From Candidatus Bipolaricaulota bacterium (lineage in GTDB: Bacteria; Bipolaricaulota; Bipolaricaulia; Bipolaricaulales; Bipolaricaulaceae), in assembly GCA_015661965.1 (NCBI GenBank), contig DQVA01000152.1, positions 1-8,409 on the forward strand: 8,409 nt of DNA, in the 5' to 3' direction. Each line of letters opens with the position of its first letter. Within the stretch, counting starts at the first letter, position 1. The translations under genes were made by a program, and so were the position numbers. This document shows positions 1 through 7,249 of this stretch, piece by piece. The notes under the pieces are model-generated. The model searched no databases. It was given only the letters and a program-made list of their open reading frames with translations, and was not told the DNA's origin.

Positions 1-1242
1 ACATCGGACGTACACCTGCGCCACAAGCTCCGGCTCTCCCGGGAGGAGGTGCTGGAGCGGGCCCGGGAGATGGTGGCCTACGCCGCCTCCCTCTGCGGCG
101 ACGTCGAGTTCTCCCCCGAGGACGCCTCCCGCACCGACCCCGCGTTCCTCCACGACGTCCTGGAGGCCGTCATCGACGCCGGGGCCACCACGGTGAACAT
201 CCCCGACACCGTGGGCTACGCGATCCCGGGGGAGTTCGCCGCCCTCATCCGCGGGATCGTGGAAAAGGTCCCGAACATCGGCCGGGCCACCATCTCCGTC
301 CACTGCCACGACGACCTGGGCCTGGCGGTGGCGAACTCCCTGGCCGCGGTGGCCGCCGGGGCGCGGCAGGTGGAATGCACCGTGAACGGGCTGGGGGAGC
401 GGGCCGGGAACGCCGCCCTGGAAGAGGTGGTGATGGCCCTGGAGGTGAGGAGGGACCTCTTCGGGGTCGGAACCGGGATCGAGACCTCCCAGATCGTCCG
501 CACCAGCCGCCTGGTGAGCTCCATCGCGGGGATCCAGGTCCCCCCCAACAAGGCCATCGTGGGGGCGAACGCGTTCGCCCACGAGTCGGGGGTGCACCAG
601 GACGGGGTCCTGAAGGAACGCACCACCTACGAGATCATCGACCCCAAGGCGGTGGGGTTCGGGGAGACCGAGCTGGTGCTGGGGAAGCTCTCGGGCCGCC
701 ACGCCCTGCGGGAGAAGCTCCGGGAGCTGGGGTACGAGCTCTCCGACGCGGAGTTGGACCGGGTGTTCGCGCGGTTCAAGGAGCTCGCGGACCTCAAGGA
801 GGTCACGGAGGCGGACCTGGAGGCCATCGTGGCGGATGAGCTCTTCCGGCCGCCGGAGATCTACCGGCTCGAACAGGTCCAGGTGGTGTGCGGCGACAAG
901 GGGATCCCCACCGCCACGGTGGCCCTGCGGGCCCCGGACGGACGGGTCCTGGTGGACTCCAACCACGGCACCGGCCCGGTGGACGCGGTGTACCGGGCCA
1001 TCAACCGGATCGTGGGGGAGGAGCCGCGGCTGATCGCCTTTGCCATCAAGGCCATCACCGGGGGGTTGGACGCCATCGGCGAGGTCTCCATCACCGTGGA
1101 GTGCCCCCAGCTCTCGCGGGAAAACGGGAGGCCCCGGATCTTCAGCGGCCAGGGCGCCTCCACCGACATCGTGGTGGCCAGCGCCAAGGCGTATCTGAAC
1201 GCCCTGAACAAGCTTTTGGCGGCGAAAGGAGGCCGACGGTGA
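1..1242 (+). CDS. leuA: 2-isopropylmalate synthase (LeuA), 5' partial
   Basis: This enzyme condenses acetyl-CoA with 2-oxoisovalerate to give 2-isopropylmalate, the first committed step of leucine synthesis. The reading frame is open from base 1, and its first residues, [10 protein letters not shown], match the conserved TSD/HLxxKL segment about 100 residues into the family. The start codon is therefore upstream of the window, and the GTG at 49 is internal. The visible 413 residues include the metal-binding HxH (SVHCHDD, codons at 301-309) and [15 protein letters not shown] with its conserved Asn (409-411). From about base 840 comes the C-terminal LeuA allosteric domain, with [16 protein letters not shown] and [12 protein letters not shown] motifs. 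The catalytic half resembles isopropylmalate synthase rather than homocitrate synthase. Presence of the regulatory domain implies feedback inhibition, probably by leucine. It is the first visible gene of the operon, and its stop overlaps the leuB start. Confidence 0.95.
   Translation, partial: TSDVHLRHKLRLSREEVLERAREMVAYAASLCGDVEFSPEDASRTDPAFLHDVLEAVIDAGATTVNIPDTVGYAIPGEFAALIRGIVEKVPNIGRATISVHCHDDLGLAVANSLAAVAAGARQVECTVNGLGERAGNAALEEVVMALEVRRDLFGVGTGIETSQIVRTSRLVSSIAGIQVPPNKAIVGANAFAHESGVHQDGVLKERTTYEIIDPKAVGFGETELVLGKLSGRHALREKLRELGYELSDAELDRVFARFKELADLKEVTEADLEAIVADELFRPPEIYRLEQVQVVCGDKGIPTATVALRAPDGRVLVDSNHGTGPVDAVYRAINRIVGEEPRLIAFAIKAITGGLDAIGEVSITVECPQLSRENGRPRIFSGQGASTDIVVASAKAYLNALNKLLAAKGGRR
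1225..1232 (+). promoter_or_regulatory. Ribosome binding site of leuB
   Basis: AAAGGAGG is a near-perfect Shine-Dalgarno sequence inside the 3' end of leuA. It sits 6 bases before the GTG at 1239 and fixes that GTG as the leuB start. Confidence 0.8.
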
Positions 1243-2276
1243 CCCCCTTTGCGCGCCGGCGGATCTGCGTCATCGAGGGAGACGGGATCGGCCACGAGGT
1301 GGTGCCGGTGGCCGTGGAGGCGATGCGCGCCGCGGCCCCGGACCTAGAGTTCGTGTATGCCGAGGCGGGGTTCGAGTGCTTCCGGCGGCGCGGGGCCGCG
1401 ATCCCCGAGGGAACCTGGGCCGCCATCGAGGGCGCGGACGGGATCCTGTTCGGGGCCATCTCCGTCCCCTCCGAGGAGGTCCCCGGGTACGAGCCGGTGA
1501 TCCTCACCCTGAGGCAGAGGCTCCGCCTCTACGCCAACCTCCGGCCCACCCTCTCCCCTCCCCTCCCCGGGCTCCGGCGGGGGGTGGACCTCGTCATCGT
1601 TCGGGAGAACACCGAGGGGCTCTACGTCCGCACCGAGTGGGGGGACGGGGGGTGCGCGGTGGCCCTGCGGGTGATCACGCGGGGGGCGTCGGAGCGGATC
1701 GCCCGGGTGGCGTTCGAGCTCGCCCGGAAGCGCAAACGGAAGGTCACCGTGGTCCACAAGGCGAACGTCCTCAAGAGGACCTGCGGCCTGTTCCGCGCGG
1801 CCGCCCTGGAGGTGGCGCGGGACTACCCCGACGTCGAGGTGGAGGAGATGCTGGTGGACGCCATGGCCATGTGGCTCGCTGCGGCCCCGGAGCGGTTCGA
1901 TGTGGTGCTCACCCCGAACCTCTTCGGGGACATCCTCTCCGACGAGGCCAGCGTCTGGGGCGGGGGGCTGGGGATGGCCCCCTCGCTGAACATAGGGGAG
2001 GGCCCGCCCCTGGCGGAGCCGGTCCACGGCTCGGCCCCCGATATCGCCGGGAAGGGGATCGCCAACCCGGTGGCCGCCCTCCTCTCGGCGGCCATGCTCC
2101 TGGAGATCGGGCTGGGGCGGGCGGAGGAGGGGAGGAAGCTGCGGGAGGCGGTGTGGGAGGTCCTCGGGGCCGGATACCACACCCCGGACCTCCCCGGGGC
2201 GGAGGAGGGGGAGGTGGACACCGTCCGGTTCGGGGAGCTCGTGTGCGCGTGCCTCAGGGGGGAGCCGTGGGGATGA
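1239..2276 (+). CDS. leuB: 3-isopropylmalate dehydrogenase (LeuB), homoisocitrate-dehydrogenase-like type
   Basis: A 345-residue beta-decarboxylating dehydrogenase, predicted to convert 3-isopropylmalate to 2-oxoisocaproate using NAD+. The GTG start overlaps the leuA stop (GTGA) and has a strong ribosome binding site; the next ATG, at 1321, would delete the EGDGIG motif. Visible motifs are [10 protein letters not shown] near the N-terminus, LYANLRP (residues 97-103), [26 protein letters not shown] and [15 protein letters not shown]. The Asp268-Ile269 pair in the last motif is the NAD+-type pair; NADP+ isocitrate dehydrogenases have Lys-Tyr there. Overall the protein resembles Thermus homoisocitrate dehydrogenase more than the classical bacterial LeuB. 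However, the position that holds the substrate-reading Arg85 in that enzyme is Leu89 here, which suits an isopropyl side chain. The setting between leuA and leuCD supports LeuB. Side activity on related 3-alkylmalates is possible. Confidence 0.88.
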   Translation: MTPFARRRICVIEGDGIGHEVVPVAVEAMRAAAPDLEFVYAEAGFECFRRRGAAIPEGTWAAIEGADGILFGAISVPSEEVPGYEPVILTLRQRLRLYANLRPTLSPPLPGLRRGVDLVIVRENTEGLYVRTEWGDGGCAVALRVITRGASERIARVAFELARKRKRKVTVVHKANVLKRTCGLFRAAALEVARDYPDVEVEEMLVDAMAMWLAAAPERFDVVLTPNLFGDILSDEASVWGGGLGMAPSLNIGEGPPLAEPVHGSAPDIAGKGIANPVAALLSAAMLLEIGLGRAEEGRKLREAVWEVLGAGYHTPDLPGAEEGEVDTVRFGELVCACLRGEPWG

Positions 2277-3520
2277 CGTTGGCGGAGGCCATCATCGCCC
2301 GCCACGCCGGCCGGCCGGTGGCGGCGGGGGAGTTCGTGGAGGTCCCGGTGGACTTCGTCCTCGCCAACGACATCACCGCCCCCCTCGCGATCCGGGCCTT
2401 CCGGGAGCTGGGGGCCAACAGGGTCTTCGACCCCTCCCGGGTGGCCCTGGTGTTGGACCACTTCACCCCCTGCAAGGACGTGCGGAGCGCCGAGCAGTGC
2501 CGGGCGGTGCGGGAGTTCGCCCGGGCCCAGGGGATCCCCCACCTCTTCGCGGAGGGCCGCGGGGGGATCGAGCACGTGCTCCTCCCGGAGCGGGGACTGG
2601 TCCTGCCGGGGGAGATCGTGGTGGGGGGCGACTCCCACACTTGCACCTACGGGGCCCTGGGGGCGTTCGCCACCGGGATGGGGTCCACCGACATTGGCTA
2701 CGCCATGGCCACCGGGAGGACCTGGCTCCGGGTGCCCCGGACGATCCGGGTGGAGCTCTCCGGGGAGCTCCCCCGGTGGGTCACGGGGAAGGACCTCGCC
2801 CTCCATCTCATCGGGATGGTGGGGACGAGCGGGGCCAACTGGTGTGCCTTCGAGTTCGCGGGAAAGGTGGAGGCCCTGCCCCTGGACGACCGCCTCACCG
2901 TGGCCAACATGGCCGTGGAGGCCGGGGCCACCGCCGGGCTTTTCCCCCCCGACGGGGAGGTGCTGGACTACCTCCGGGGCCGGGCGGCCCGGGGGTACGA
3001 GCCGGTGTACCCCGAGCCGGGCGCGGATTACGCCGAGGCGGTGGAGGTGGACCTGGGGAGGCTGCGGCCCCTGGTGGCGCGGCCCCACTCCCCGGCGGAT
3101 GTGGTGCCCGTGGAGGGGCTCGGGGAGGTGGCCATCGACCAGGTGGTGATCGGCAGTTGCACCAACGGCCGCTGGCGGGACCTCCTCCTGGCCGCGGAGG
3201 TCCTGCGGGGGAGGGAGGTCCACCCCCGGGTGCGGTGCATCGTGATCCCCGGGTCCCAGGAGTTGCACCTGCGGGCGGTGCGGGAGGGACTGGCGGAGGT
3301 GTTCCTGGAGGCGGGGGCGGTCCTCTCCACCCCCACCTGCGGGCCGTGTCTGGGGGGTCACATGGGGGTCCTGGCGGCCGGGGAGCGGTGCGTCTCCACC
3401 ACCAACCGCAACTTCCGGGGACGGATGGGGCACCCCGAGGGCGAGGTCTACCTCGCCAACCCGGCCGTGGCCGCGGCGAGCGCGGTCCTGGGGCGGATCG
3501 CCTCGCCCGAGGAACTCTAG
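2273..3520 (+). CDS. leuC: 3-isopropylmalate dehydratase large subunit (LeuC)
   Basis: The catalytic large subunit of isopropylmalate isomerase works with LeuD to convert 2-isopropylmalate to 3-isopropylmalate through dimethylcitraconate. The 415-residue length matches the shorter archaeal/thermophile homoaconitase-like LeuC class rather than the ~466-residue E. coli form. Its three [4Fe-4S] ligands are visible: Cys296 in GSCTNGR, and Cys356 and Cys359 in CGPC. Other aconitase-family motifs are DHFTPCKD, GGDSHTCTYGA, GMGSTDIGYAMATG and STTNRNFRGRMGHPEGEVYLANP. The ATG at 2273 overlaps the leuB stop (ATGA), with a GGGGGGAG ribosome site 8 bases upstream; an in-frame GTG at 2267 is a less likely start. 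The cluster is probably oxygen sensitive, as in the family. Confidence 0.93.
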   Translation: MTLAEAIIARHAGRPVAAGEFVEVPVDFVLANDITAPLAIRAFRELGANRVFDPSRVALVLDHFTPCKDVRSAEQCRAVREFARAQGIPHLFAEGRGGIEHVLLPERGLVLPGEIVVGGDSHTCTYGALGAFATGMGSTDIGYAMATGRTWLRVPRTIRVELSGELPRWVTGKDLALHLIGMVGTSGANWCAFEFAGKVEALPLDDRLTVANMAVEAGATAGLFPPDGEVLDYLRGRAARGYEPVYPEPGADYAEAVEVDLGRLRPLVARPHSPADVVPVEGLGEVAIDQVVIGSCTNGRWRDLLLAAEVLRGREVHPRVRCIVIPGSQELHLRAVREGLAEVFLEAGAVLSTPTCGPCLGGHMGVLAAGERCVSTTNRNFRGRMGHPEGEVYLANPAVAAASAVLGRIASPEEL

Positions 3521-3524
3521 GAGG
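3519..3524 (+). promoter_or_regulatory. Ribosome binding site of leuD
   Basis: AGGAGG overlaps the last two bases of the leuC TAG stop and lies 5 bases before the leuD ATG at 3530. A ribosome ending leuC would cover it, which suggests translational coupling of the two isomerase subunits. Confidence 0.75.
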
Positions 3525-3529
3525 GGAGG

Positions 3530-4013
<484 letters not shown>

Positions 4014-4024
<11 letters not shown>

Positions 4025-4940
4025 AAACGGGAAGTGGGTCTGGTTCAACGGCGAATTCGTGCCCTGGGAGGAGGCGGTGGTGCACGTGGGGGTGCACGCC
4101 CTCCACTATGGCTCCAGCGTCTTCGAGGGGATCCGCGCGTACGGGACCGCGAACGGCCCCGCGGTCTTCTGCCTGGAGCAACACCTGGACCGCCTGTACG
4201 GCTCCTGCCGGATCTACCGCATGGAGATCCCCTACCCCAAGGAGGAGCTGCGCCGGGCGATCCTGGAGCTTGTGGCCAAAAACGGCCACCGCTCCTGCTA
4301 CATAAGGCCCCTGGTCTTCCGGGGCCTGGGGAGCTTCAGCCTGGACCCGCGCCGGGACTGCCCCGTGGAGGTGGCGATCCTCACCATCGAGTGGGGGGCT
4401 TACCTGGGGAAGGAGGCCCTGGAGCAGGGGGTCGACGTGTGTGTCTCCACCTGGTTCCGCATGGCCCCCAACACCTACCCCGCCCTGGCCAAGGCCGGGG
4501 GCCACTACACCAACTCCCAGCTCATCGCCATGGAGGCCAAGGACCGCGGGTTCGCCGAGGGGATCGCCCTGGACGTCTTCGGGTACGTGAGCGAGGGAAG
4601 CGGCGAGAACATCTTCATCGTCCAGGAGGGGACCCTATACACCCCGCCCCTTTTCTCCTCCATCCTGGGCGGGGTGACCCGCCGGTGCGTGATCTCCCTG
4701 GCCGGGGACCTGGGGATCCCGGTGCGGGAGGAGCCCATCTCCCGGGAGAGGCTTTATTTGGCGGACGAGGCGATCTTCACCGGGACGGCGGCGGAGATCA
4801 CCCCCATCCGCTCGGTGGACGGGATCCCGGTGGGAGGGGGGAAGCGGGGGCCGATAACCGCCAGGCTCCAGGAGGAGTTCTTCGGGATCGTGCGGGGGGA
4901 GATCCCCGACCGGCACGGCTGGCTGGCCCCGGTGGGTTAG
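4014..4940 (+). CDS. ilvE: Branched-chain amino acid aminotransferase (IlvE)
   Basis: This PLP-dependent fold-type IV aminotransferase catalyses the last step, transferring the amino group from glutamate to 2-oxoisocaproate to give leucine; it normally also serves valine and isoleucine. Its 308 residues match the family length. Visible features are [12 protein letters not shown] at the N-terminus, [16 protein letters not shown], the pyridoxal-binding Lys160 in [10 protein letters not shown], Glu194 in SEGSGENIF and [16 protein letters not shown] near the C-terminus. Lys160 and Glu194 are each within one residue of their E. coli IlvE counterparts (Lys159, Glu193). It is the last gene of the operon, and no intrinsic terminator follows: 4 bases after its TAG the opposite-strand tRNA gene begins. 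A D-amino-acid aminotransferase or aminodeoxychorismate lyase is unlikely given the motifs and the operon. Confidence 0.94.
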
Positions 4941-4944
4941 AAAC

Positions 4945-5020
4945 TGGAGCCGGCGAGAGGAGTCGAACCTCCGACCTGCGGTTTACGAAACCGCTGCTCT
5001 GCCTGCTGAGCTACGCCGGC
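4945..5020 (-). tRNA. tRNA-Thr (anticodon CGU)
   Basis: Read on the minus strand, the 76 bases fold into a full cloverleaf. The acceptor stem is perfectly paired (GCCGGCG with CGCCGGC), the D stem is GCTC/GAGC, and the anticodon stem is GCGGT/ACCGC around the loop TTCGTAA. The T arm is GGAGG, then TTCGACT, then CCTCT with one G-U pair. The anticodon CGT (complement at 4985-4987) reads ACG threonine codons. G1-C72, C2-G71, G35 and U36 agree with known threonine identity elements. The CCA tail is encoded (4945-4947) and the discriminator is U73. Confidence 0.97.
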
Positions 5021-5030
5021 TCGCCCAAAA

Positions 5031-5058
5031 AGATTACCCAAGCCCGGTAGGGCTGCAA
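5031..5058 (-). promoter_or_regulatory. Possible promoter of tRNA-Thr
   Basis: On the minus strand, TTGCAG (5058-5053) and TAATCT (5036-5031) are separated by 16 bases, with the second hexamer 10 bases before the mature tRNA 5' end. Each matches the sigma-70 consensus at only half of its positions. The spacing and location are right for a tRNA promoter, but this is a weak call. Confidence 0.35.
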
Positions 5059-5080
5059 GCTCGCTGCGTGGATTTTCGGG

Positions 5081-5086
5081 TACATT
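5081..5086 (+). promoter_or_regulatory. Possible -10 element just upstream of the NFACT gene
   Basis: TACATT fits the TAnnnT form of a -10 box and lies 6 bases before the ATG at 5093. Transcription would begin near the start codon, giving a leaderless or nearly leaderless mRNA. No convincing -35 hexamer is seen 16-18 bases upstream, so this is tentative. Confidence 0.25.
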
Positions 5087-5092
5087 GGGGGC

Positions 5093-6559
5093 ATGGAAGG
5101 GGTAGAGCTGCGACTGGCTATCCGGGAGGCGCAGGGGCTGGTGGGGGCCCGGCTGGCCAAGGTCCATCAGGTAGGGGATGTCCTGTTCTTGAGGCTGTTT
5201 TCCCCACCGGGGGCGTTAGCCATGGACGCGGGGGGAAAGGCGTTCCACCGCACCGAGATCAGGCCCCCCACCCCCCCGGCCCCGCCGCCCTTTTGCCGCC
5301 GGGTGCGGGCCCTGGAGGGGCAAAAGCTGCTGGCGATAGCTCAGGGGGGCTACGACCGGGTGCTGCGGCTGCGTTTCCCCGCCGGGGACCTGATCCTGGA
5401 CCTGCGCCCCCGCCTGGGAAACATATTCCTCCTGGAAGGGGGAAAGGTGGTCGTCTCGCTTAGGTCGGGGGGGTACGCCCCGGCCGAGTTCGGCGGGGAG
5501 GGCGACGTCCTCGCCGGGCTAGGGCCCCGGCTGAGGAGTGTGGTCGCAGCCGCCCTGGGGCATGCCCCCAGCGAAGAGGACCTTCGCGCCTTCGCCCAAG
5601 GGCTCTTTACTGCCAGCCCCCGTGGCTACCTCTACCAGCGCCCTCAGGGCCCATTGGCCAGCCCGGTCCCCCTCCCCGAGCTGGGGGAACCCAGCGAGAT
5701 ATTCCGTGAGTATTGGCAGGCCCTGGACCGGGCCCTGGAAGGCCGCCTCCTGTTGGGGATTGCCCGCCGCTATCTGGCCGCCATCCGACGGGCCCGGGCC
5801 AGGCGCACTCGGGCCCTGGCCGCCCTCGAGCGAGAGCTAGCCGAAGCGGCCCGCTGGGAGGAGCTGAAGATGAAGGCGGATCTGATCCTGGCACGACTTT
5901 CAGAGATCCCCCGGGGGGCGGCGGCGGTGGAGGTGGAGGGCTTCGACGGAGACCCGGTGATCCTGACGTTGGACCCGGCTTTGCCCCCGGCTCGGCAAGC
6001 CCAACGGCTCTATAGCCGGGCCAGGAAGCTGCGGCGCAAGCTGGAGTTGCTCCCCGCCCGCCGCCAGCTCCTGGAGGGGGAACTCGCGCGCTTGGAGAAG
6101 CTGGAAACCGAAATCAACCAAAGGCCATATCTCGCCCCCTATCTTGCTGAGGAGCTGGCCGCCCTGGGGGCACTCCCCGAGGAGCGACAGCCCAAGCGGG
6201 CTTCACGGCCCCGGCCCCGGGAGCTGCTGGTCCAGGGGTTCCGGATCCGGGTGGGGCGGTCGGCTCGGGAGAACGACGAACTGGTGCGCCTGGCGCGGCC
6301 CCATGACCTATGGCTGCACGCCCGCGGGGTGCCGGGGGCGCACGTGCTCATCAGCACCGGGGGGAGGGAGGTGCCGGAGGAGGTACTGGTGCGGGCGGCG
6401 GAGCTGGCGGCCTGGCACTCTCGGGCACGAGGTGAGCCCAAGGTGGAAGTGAGCTACACTGAAGTCCGTCATCTGCGGAAGCCCAAGGGGGCGCCCCCGG
6501 GGTTGGTCACGGTGAAACGGGAACGGGTGATTGTGGTGTCAGGGGGGGCGGGAGCGTGA
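5093..6559 (+). CDS. rqcH: NFACT family protein (RqcH / Rqc2 / FbpA type)
   Basis: NFACT proteins bind peptidyl-tRNA-blocked 50S subunits and, in bacteria, direct addition of C-terminal alanine tails that mark stalled nascent chains for degradation. Older annotations call them fibronectin-binding proteins. Residues 1 to about 150 form the NFACT-N domain (start MEGVELRLAIREA, then LGNIFLLEGGKVV) and include Asp88-Arg89, the DR pair required for tail synthesis in RqcH. Two Arg/Leu/Glu-rich helical stretches at about 210-268 and 300-344 look like the coiled-coil arms, the second with the family's RLYSRARKLRRK pattern. From about residue 375 comes the NFACT-R domain, with ENDELVRLA, DLWLHAR (405-411) and PGAHVLIS. 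At 488 residues it is shorter than B. subtilis RqcH (~570), with the loss apparently in the central helix-hairpin-helix region. The ATG is preceded only by GGGGG. Confidence 0.9.
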   Translation: MEGVELRLAIREAQGLVGARLAKVHQVGDVLFLRLFSPPGALAMDAGGKAFHRTEIRPPTPPAPPPFCRRVRALEGQKLLAIAQGGYDRVLRLRFPAGDLILDLRPRLGNIFLLEGGKVVVSLRSGGYAPAEFGGEGDVLAGLGPRLRSVVAAALGHAPSEEDLRAFAQGLFTASPRGYLYQRPQGPLASPVPLPELGEPSEIFREYWQALDRALEGRLLLGIARRYLAAIRRARARRTRALAALERELAEAARWEELKMKADLILARLSEIPRGAAAVEVEGFDGDPVILTLDPALPPARQAQRLYSRARKLRRKLELLPARRQLLEGELARLEKLETEINQRPYLAPYLAEELAALGALPEERQPKRASRPRPRELLVQGFRIRVGRSARENDELVRLARPHDLWLHARGVPGAHVLISTGGREVPEEVLVRAAELAAWHSRARGEPKVEVSYTEVRHLRKPKGAPPGLVTVKRERVIVVSGGAGA

Positions 6560-6577
6560 GGGAGCTTTGGGAAGGGG
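6542..6577 (+). other. G-rich tract with G-quadruplex potential at a gene junction
   Basis: Guanine runs lie at 6542-6548 (7 G), 6550-6552, 6560-6562, 6569-6571 and 6574-6577, with loops of 1 to 7 bases. This satisfies the simple G3+N1-7 quadruplex pattern on the coding strand and in the mRNA. The tract spans the end of the NFACT gene, its stop codon and the GTG start of the protease gene. Folding is only inferred. Confidence 0.45.
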
Positions 6578-7227
6578 TGTTGGCGATCGGGGCCCTGTTG
6601 GTATGTGTGGTCCCTCATGAGGTGGCCCATGGCTGGATGGCGTATCGGTTGGGGGATCCCACCGCCAAATGGGCGGGACGGCTTTCCTTGAATCCCATCC
6701 GACACTTGGATCCAATCGGGTCGCTGCTTCTCCCCGCCGCCCTGCTCGTCCTAAGGCGCTTGTTCGGCTTCCCAATCGTGTTCGGCTGGGCCAAGCCGGT
6801 GCCCATAAATCCCCGCTACTTCCGCGACCTCTGGCAGGGGATGTTGTGGGTGGCGTTGGCCGGCCCGGCCACCAACTTCGCCATGGCCCTGGCCGCTGCC
6901 GGGCTGGGCCGCGGATTCATCGCCCTGGGGTTCACCAACCCTTGGGTCCTCTACTTCTTGGGCATGGTGGTGCTGCTCTCGTTGGTGCTGGGGGCGTTCA
7001 ACTTGCTCCCGGTGCCGCCCTTGGACGGCTCCCGCGTGCTCTCCTACTTCCTCCCCCTCCGGTGGCGGCTGCAGCTGGCCCGGCTGGAGCAGTGGGGGAT
7101 AGTGATCGTGATGGTGCTGCTCATCATCGGGGCGCTGGAGCTGGTGTTCCGGGGGGCGTACGGGGCCTTCGTGCAGCTGGTGGGCTTCCGCTGGCTGCTG
7201 ATCGTACACCTGGCCGGGCTCCTCTAA
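6556..7227 (+). CDS. Site-2 protease family (M50) intramembrane metalloprotease
   Basis: This 223-residue multi-pass membrane protein belongs to the small M50 zinc metalloproteases, which cut substrates within the membrane. Zinc-site residues are visible: HEVAH at 21-25 in the first membrane helix, and Asp157 in NLLPVPPLDGSRVL. GRLSLNPIRHLDPIGS after the HExxH helix and AGPATN (102-107) are also typical. About six hydrophobic segments can be placed, near 5-27, 55-70, 94-118, 128-152, 178-198 and 206-222. No PDZ domain is present, so it is not an RseP-type sigma-factor regulator; it resembles the minimal group usually annotated simply as site-2 protease family. The GTG start overlaps the NFACT stop (GTGA), so translation is likely coupled. 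Its substrate cannot be told from the sequence. Confidence 0.88.
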   Translation: MRELWEGVLAIGALLVCVVPHEVAHGWMAYRLGDPTAKWAGRLSLNPIRHLDPIGSLLLPAALLVLRRLFGFPIVFGWAKPVPINPRYFRDLWQGMLWVALAGPATNFAMALAAAGLGRGFIALGFTNPWVLYFLGMVVLLSLVLGAFNLLPVPPLDGSRVLSYFLPLRWRLQLARLEQWGIVIVMVLLIIGALELVFRGAYGAFVQLVGFRWLLIVHLAGLL

Positions 7228-7237
7228 TCCGGCCCGG

Positions 7238-7242
7238 GGAGG
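7238..7242 (+). promoter_or_regulatory. Ribosome binding site of the WecG-like gene
   Basis: GGAGG lies 7 bases before the ATG at 7250, in the 22-base gap after the protease gene. It favours this start over the in-frame GTG at 7313, which would begin closer to the conserved core. Confidence 0.65.
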
Positions 7243-7249
7243 GGCCTCT

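Noticed and set aside
888..1238. Upstream extension of the leuB frame into leuA
   Set aside because: The 117 extra residues are low-complexity shadow of leuA. The GTG at 1239 has a strong ribosome binding site and directly precedes the conserved N-terminus.
1954..1975. G-rich run in leuB as a quadruplex
   Set aside because: Only three long G runs plus a GG are present, the stretch encodes the conserved Gly-rich [10 protein letters not shown] segment, and codon constraint explains it.
5068..5463. Alternative + strand frame starting at the GTG at 5068
   Set aside because: It is out of frame with the NFACT protein and gives Gly/Pro-rich translation with no family match.
5914..5940. GGC/GGT/GGA repeat-like stretch in the NFACT gene
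   Set aside because: It encodes an ordinary Gly-Ala-Ala-Ala-Val-Glu-Val-Glu-Gly segment. GG runs of two are expected by chance at this GC content, and there is no regular repeat unit.
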